Origin: an uncultured bacterium
GTDB lineage: Bacteria > Actinomycetota > Actinomycetes > S36-B12
Direction of reading: 5' to 3'
Assembly: GCA_903908025.1 (NCBI GenBank)
Contig: CAIVQM010000524.1
Coordinates: 1-8,930 of the forward strand
Length of the DNA stretch: 8,930 nt
Below are positions 6,425-8,930 of this stretch, piece by piece; position 1 is the first letter of the stretch; each line of letters opens with the position of its first letter. Made by a program: the position numbers and the translations under genes. The notes below the pieces were generated by a model. That model did not search any database. It had not been told where the DNA came from and was given only the letters and a program-made list of their open reading frames with translations.

Positions 6425-7441
6425 CTACCTCCCCGGCAACGGCAGGCTCTGCTGAGGCCCCGGATTCGCCACCCCGAGGCCGCCCAGGTCATGCACGTCG
6501 GTCGTCCAGCCGTCATAGCTGCGCACGTAGTAGACGCGGTTGTCGTGATCGCGTGCCACGTACCACTGGGTGTAGTCCCCCGAGGCGGCCAGGTGCCGCG
6601 GGACGCTCACCAGGTCCAGCGAGTGGAAGGCCTGGTTGATGGCATCGCGCGAATCCGTGGCCGAGGACGCGACCTGGCTTAGCACCGTGGCGCGAACGAA
6701 GCGCGACGGCGGGGTCACATCACCCGGCAGTCCGATCAGCCCCGTGCCGTTGCCCGTCCCCGTGACCGGCATACCCATCAGGTTGTACGTCTGAGACTCG
6801 ACATTGGTCAGTCCGATGTAGTTGCGCAGGTTCGTGATGTGCCACGGGTAGACGGGCGAGTTCGTCAGGACGCCAACGACGTTGTCGTGCACCTGCATAC
6901 CACCATCGACGAACTCGACAACGAGATCGCCGCCATGCGCATCGTGGATGGCCAGGTGCTCCGTGAACGCCCAGTCCATGAGCGGCGCGATCCGAGGTGG
7001 CACGGCGCGGCCCGCAGGCCACAGGTCCTTCACCGGCGCATTCCAGATCTGCACCGTGCCGAGGGCCGCCTTCACATCTGCCACGGTGTTGCACGTTCCG
7101 AGCAGCCACCCGGCGAGATTGATGAAGTCGAGCGCAGCCGCTCCGTCGCTCGGTGCCGTCGTCGGCAGGGTCGTCTCCGGCAGCCACAGCGTGCCGACAG
7201 ACAGGCCCGCCTCGTTCAGCCCGTCGACGAAGTACTGATCGAATCCGAAAGCGGTCATCGCAACGAAGCCGACTCCGTTCGTCCACGTCAGCGGGGCCGC
7301 TCCACCCGCGGTCGTTGTCGCCGACCACTCCTGCCCCCGCGGTACGACCTGCACGGTCGAACCGAGTTCGTAGGCGAAGTCAAGAGTTCGCCCTGACACA
7401 TGGAGGTCGGCCAGCCGGACCAGCCGAAGATCGGTGCACAT
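6425..7441 (-). CDS. Choloylglycine hydrolase/penicillin V acylase-family Ntn hydrolase
   Basis: A 338-residue N-terminal-nucleophile hydrolase that cleaves a linear amide bond. Family members act on penicillin V, conjugated bile salts, N-acyl-homoserine lactones or N-acylethanolamines. The protein begins Met-Cys-Thr, so removal of Met1 exposes Cys2 as nucleophile. Arg18 and Asp21 (GRTLDF) are in the expected places, Asn76 (GLNEAGL) and Asn194 (LTNSPVYPWH) match the two conserved asparagines, and Arg247 (PPSRFVR) matches the conserved arginine. The end has the typical TQWYVARDHDNRVYYVRSYDG block. There is no signal peptide or propeptide, so a cytosolic enzyme without autocatalytic trimming is expected. 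The start is fixed: an in-frame TAG lies four codons upstream and Cys2 must follow Met1. No ribosome-binding site lies at normal distance (GGGAGGG is 20 nt away). The substrate cannot be chosen from sequence; a bile-salt substrate is not implied. Confidence 0.88.
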   Translation of the reverse strand: MCTDLRLVRLADLHVSGRTLDFAYELGSTVQVVPRGQEWSATTTAGGAAPLTWTNGVGFVAMTAFGFDQYFVDGLNEAGLSVGTLWLPETTLPTTAPSDGAAALDFINLAGWLLGTCNTVADVKAALGTVQIWNAPVKDLWPAGRAVPPRIAPLMDWAFTEHLAIHDAHGGDLVVEFVDGGMQVHDNVVGVLTNSPVYPWHITNLRNYIGLTNVESQTYNLMGMPVTGTGNGTGLIGLPGDVTPPSRFVRATVLSQVASSATDSRDAINQAFHSLDLVSVPRHLAASGDYTQWYVARDHDNRVYYVRSYDGWTTDVHDLGGLGVANPGPQQSLPLPGR

Positions 7442-7544
7442 GTGCCGACGCTAACGCGTGACCCTCCCCGTTGCCCTGTGAATAGCCGGCGCTCCCCGAG
7501 TCGTGGCATCGTGGGTGCAGAAGCCCGACACGGAGGAGCGCCAG
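7442..7544. promoter_or_regulatory. Divergent intergenic region; possible leaderless promoter for the Ntn hydrolase
   Basis: This 103-bp region separates the divergent Ntn hydrolase and methyltransferase genes. On the minus strand TAGCGT (7448-7453) fits the actinobacterial TANNNT -10 box and ends 6 nt before the ATG at 7441, the spacing expected for a leaderless mRNA. That would explain the lack of a well-placed ribosome-binding site. I could not find a matching -35 box, nor a clear promoter for the plus-strand gene. Confidence 0.35.
7532..7538 (+). promoter_or_regulatory. Ribosome-binding site of the methyltransferase gene
   Basis: GGAGGAG ends 6 nt before the ATG at 7545. It is the best ribosome-binding site in the window and selects this ATG over the in-frame GTG codons at 7503 and 7515. 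Confidence 0.8.
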
Positions 7545-8384
7545 ATGACTGACACGCCGCTCGCCGTGCCTGCCGCCCATCCATCCTCACCGCTACCGAC
7601 GGCAGCCGACATCGACCGAGCCTTGCTACGGGCTGCGGCCCGGCCCCGCACACTGCCCGGTATAGACCTGCGCGAGCCGGAGCAACTGCGCCTCCTCGAC
7701 GGACTGCTCCCGTTCTACTCGGACCTCGACCTGGAGAACAGCGCGTCACCTGGGCGGTTCGACCTCGCGAACACGTGGTTCACCTACGCGGACGCCGTCT
7801 TCCTTGCTCTCATGATGCGCCGCTTCCGCCCACGGCGGATCATCGAGGTGGGCAGCGGCTTCAGCACCGCACTCATGCTCGATGTCAACAAGGGATTCCT
7901 CGGTAGCACCGTCGAGATCACGACCATCGATCCTGATCCGAGTCGCCTGAGAGAGCTGCTGGTCGGCGAGGACATGGAGTCGTTGCTGATCGACTCCATC
8001 GTGCAAGACGTACCGCTCGCCCTGTTCGACGGTCTGCACGCCAACGACATCCTCTGCATCGACAGCAGTCACGTGGTGAAGGCTGGCTCGGATGTCCAAT
8101 TCCTGCTCGACGACGTCCTGCCGCGACTGGCAACCGGCGTGCTGATCCACTTTCACGACGTGTTCTACCCGTTTGAGTACCCCGAGTATTGGCTGCGGGA
8201 CGGAGTCGCCATGAACGAGGCGTATGCCGTTCGCACACTGCTCAACTCATCAAACCGCTACCGGATCCGACTGTTTACCGGCTTCCTGCTCACCTTCCAC
8301 CACGAGCGACTTGCTGCCACCATGCCGTTGACGATCCCGCAGCCGTTCCCGACCGGCGGGATCTGGCTGGAGGTGTCGGACTGA
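7545..8384 (+). CDS. Class I SAM-dependent methyltransferase, substrate unknown
   Basis: A 279-residue soluble protein with a Rossmann methyltransferase core. RRIIEVGSGFSTALML (residues 97-112) is motif I, the SAM-binding glycine loop. ITTIDPDP (125-132) ends the second strand with the acidic residue that should bind the ribose (Asp129). NDILCIDSSHVVKAGSDV (167-184) and GVLIHFHDVFYPFEYPEYW (198-216) follow as later strands. The IDSSH...GSD and HFHD blocks resemble Methyltransf_24-like O-methyltransferases, in which such acidic and histidine residues bind a metal; that is inferred. The first 75 residues are helical and not recognised. The ATG at 7545 is chosen for its strong ribosome-binding site. 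The gene stands alone on its strand, divergent from the Ntn hydrolase, and stops 11 bp before the stop of the convergent partial gene. Neighbours give no hint of the substrate; sugar or lipid glycan methylation is possible but unsupported. Confidence 0.8.
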   Translation: MTDTPLAVPAAHPSSPLPTAADIDRALLRAAARPRTLPGIDLREPEQLRLLDGLLPFYSDLDLENSASPGRFDLANTWFTYADAVFLALMMRRFRPRRIIEVGSGFSTALMLDVNKGFLGSTVEITTIDPDPSRLRELLVGEDMESLLIDSIVQDVPLALFDGLHANDILCIDSSHVVKAGSDVQFLLDDVLPRLATGVLIHFHDVFYPFEYPEYWLRDGVAMNEAYAVRTLLNSSNRYRIRLFTGFLLTFHHERLAATMPLTIPQPFPTGGIWLEVSD

Positions 8385-8395
8385 CCGATATCTCG

Positions 8396-8930
8396 TCAGG
8401 ACCGCGGCAGCAGTTGCGCGCCCGCCGCCTGCCACTGCCTCAACACAGTGCGCACCAGGTAGTCGATCGCGGCCGGGTTGCGTGAGACGGACAGGGAAGC
8501 CGGCAGGCCGAGCCCCTTGGTGACGAAGGTCGAGTGCACGGTGGGGAACGTCTTGCGCACAACGGTCCCCGCTGGGACCAGGCCCTTGGGAATGAAGACG
8601 GAACCGGGCGGTGCGGGGCAGTCCTTCGGGCACGGCAGCATGAGCTGGCTGTAGACGGGCACCGTGCCATCCGTACGCGGGTACTTCCTGGCGCCGCCAC
8701 CAGATGCAGAGCGATCGTCGCCACAGGTCCTGCCGCAGTAGTCGCCCGCTATCAGGGTGAGCGCAACGCCATCGAGCACGCCCACCTGCCGGGCATCCCA
8801 GCTGTCCGGGTTGCGCTTCGCATGCGCACTCGTCACGAGCACGTGGATCGAGCCTGCGCCCGCCGTGCGCTGAAAGTCGATGAGGCTTGTGGACGACTTC
8901 GCATACTGACTCCCCCAGGCCTTGGCGACA
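8396..8930 (-). CDS. C-terminal part of a probable secreted alpha/beta hydrolase (5' partial)
   Basis: The frame is open from the right edge to a TGA at 8396-8398 (177 residues seen), so the start is outside the window; internal GTG codons such as 8842 are not needed as starts. The visible part reads like the second half of an esterase or lipase. IHVLVTSAHAK and GVALTLIAGDYCG are core strands, DGTVPVYSQL has the usual place and context of the catalytic Asp, and TVHSTFV could hold the catalytic His. A helix near the end (AIDYLVRTVLRQWQAAG) fits the fold's last helix. Four cysteines in two close pairs (CGRTC, CPKDC) suggest disulfides and export. The nucleophile serine and any signal peptide would lie upstream of the window. 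I infer the fold from pattern, not from a recognised close relative. Confidence 0.55.
   Translation of the reverse strand, partial: VAKAWGSQYAKSSTSLIDFQRTAGAGSIHVLVTSAHAKRNPDSWDARQVGVLDGVALTLIAGDYCGRTCGDDRSASGGGARKYPRTDGTVPVYSQLMLPCPKDCPAPPGSVFIPKGLVPAGTVVRKTFPTVHSTFVTKGLGLPASLSVSRNPAAIDYLVRTVLRQWQAAGAQLLPRS

Noticed and set aside
1..8930. Mobile element, phage, CRISPR or defence system
   Set aside because: No transposase, integrase, terminal repeats, direct-repeat array, tRNA-associated attachment site or nuclease/toxin domains were seen, and codon use is similar across all genes.

Overview
The window reads as a high-GC actinobacterial chromosome segment. The supports are strong G/C bias at third codon positions, frequent GTG starts, an alditol oxidase of the Streptomyces AldO type, a GT87 polyprenyl-phosphate mannosyltransferase-like protein, and short or absent leaders. 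No rRNA, tRNA, CRISPR, insertion sequence, integrase or phage gene is visible. Eight protein genes fill almost all of the sequence, and the two at the edges are cut by the window.

Layout: (1) 1-1535, minus: a membrane-bound MASE1-like/PAS/GGDEF signalling protein, cut inside the GGDEF domain. (2) 1536-1677: a divergent intergenic region. (3) 1678-4121, plus: a two-gene operon of a multi-pass GT87 glycosyltransferase and, 5 bp later, an FAD-dependent alditol oxidase with all expected catalytic residues. (4) 4125-6152, minus, convergent with the operon: an epoxide hydrolase of the microsomal type followed by a SpoU/TrmH-family RNA methyltransferase. (5) 6153-6424: a non-coding stretch with three perfect inverted repeats, one a likely intrinsic terminator, plus an 11-nt palindrome. 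(6) 6425-7441, minus: a choloylglycine hydrolase/penicillin V acylase-type Ntn hydrolase. (7) 7545-8384, plus, divergent from the hydrolase: a class I SAM methyltransferase of unknown substrate. (8) 8396-8930, minus: the C-terminal part of a probable secreted alpha/beta hydrolase that enters from the right edge.

The genes do not form one obvious pathway. The only firm functional unit is the GT87/alditol oxidase pair. The other genes look like single-gene or two-gene units (c-di-GMP signalling, RNA modification, hydrolysis of epoxides or amides, methylation). The features most worth a second look are the structured RNA region at 6182-6315, the apparent loss of one lid tyrosine in the epoxide hydrolase, and the pairing of a mannosyltransferase-like enzyme with a polyol oxidase. 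I see no clear evidence of an undescribed multi-gene system.
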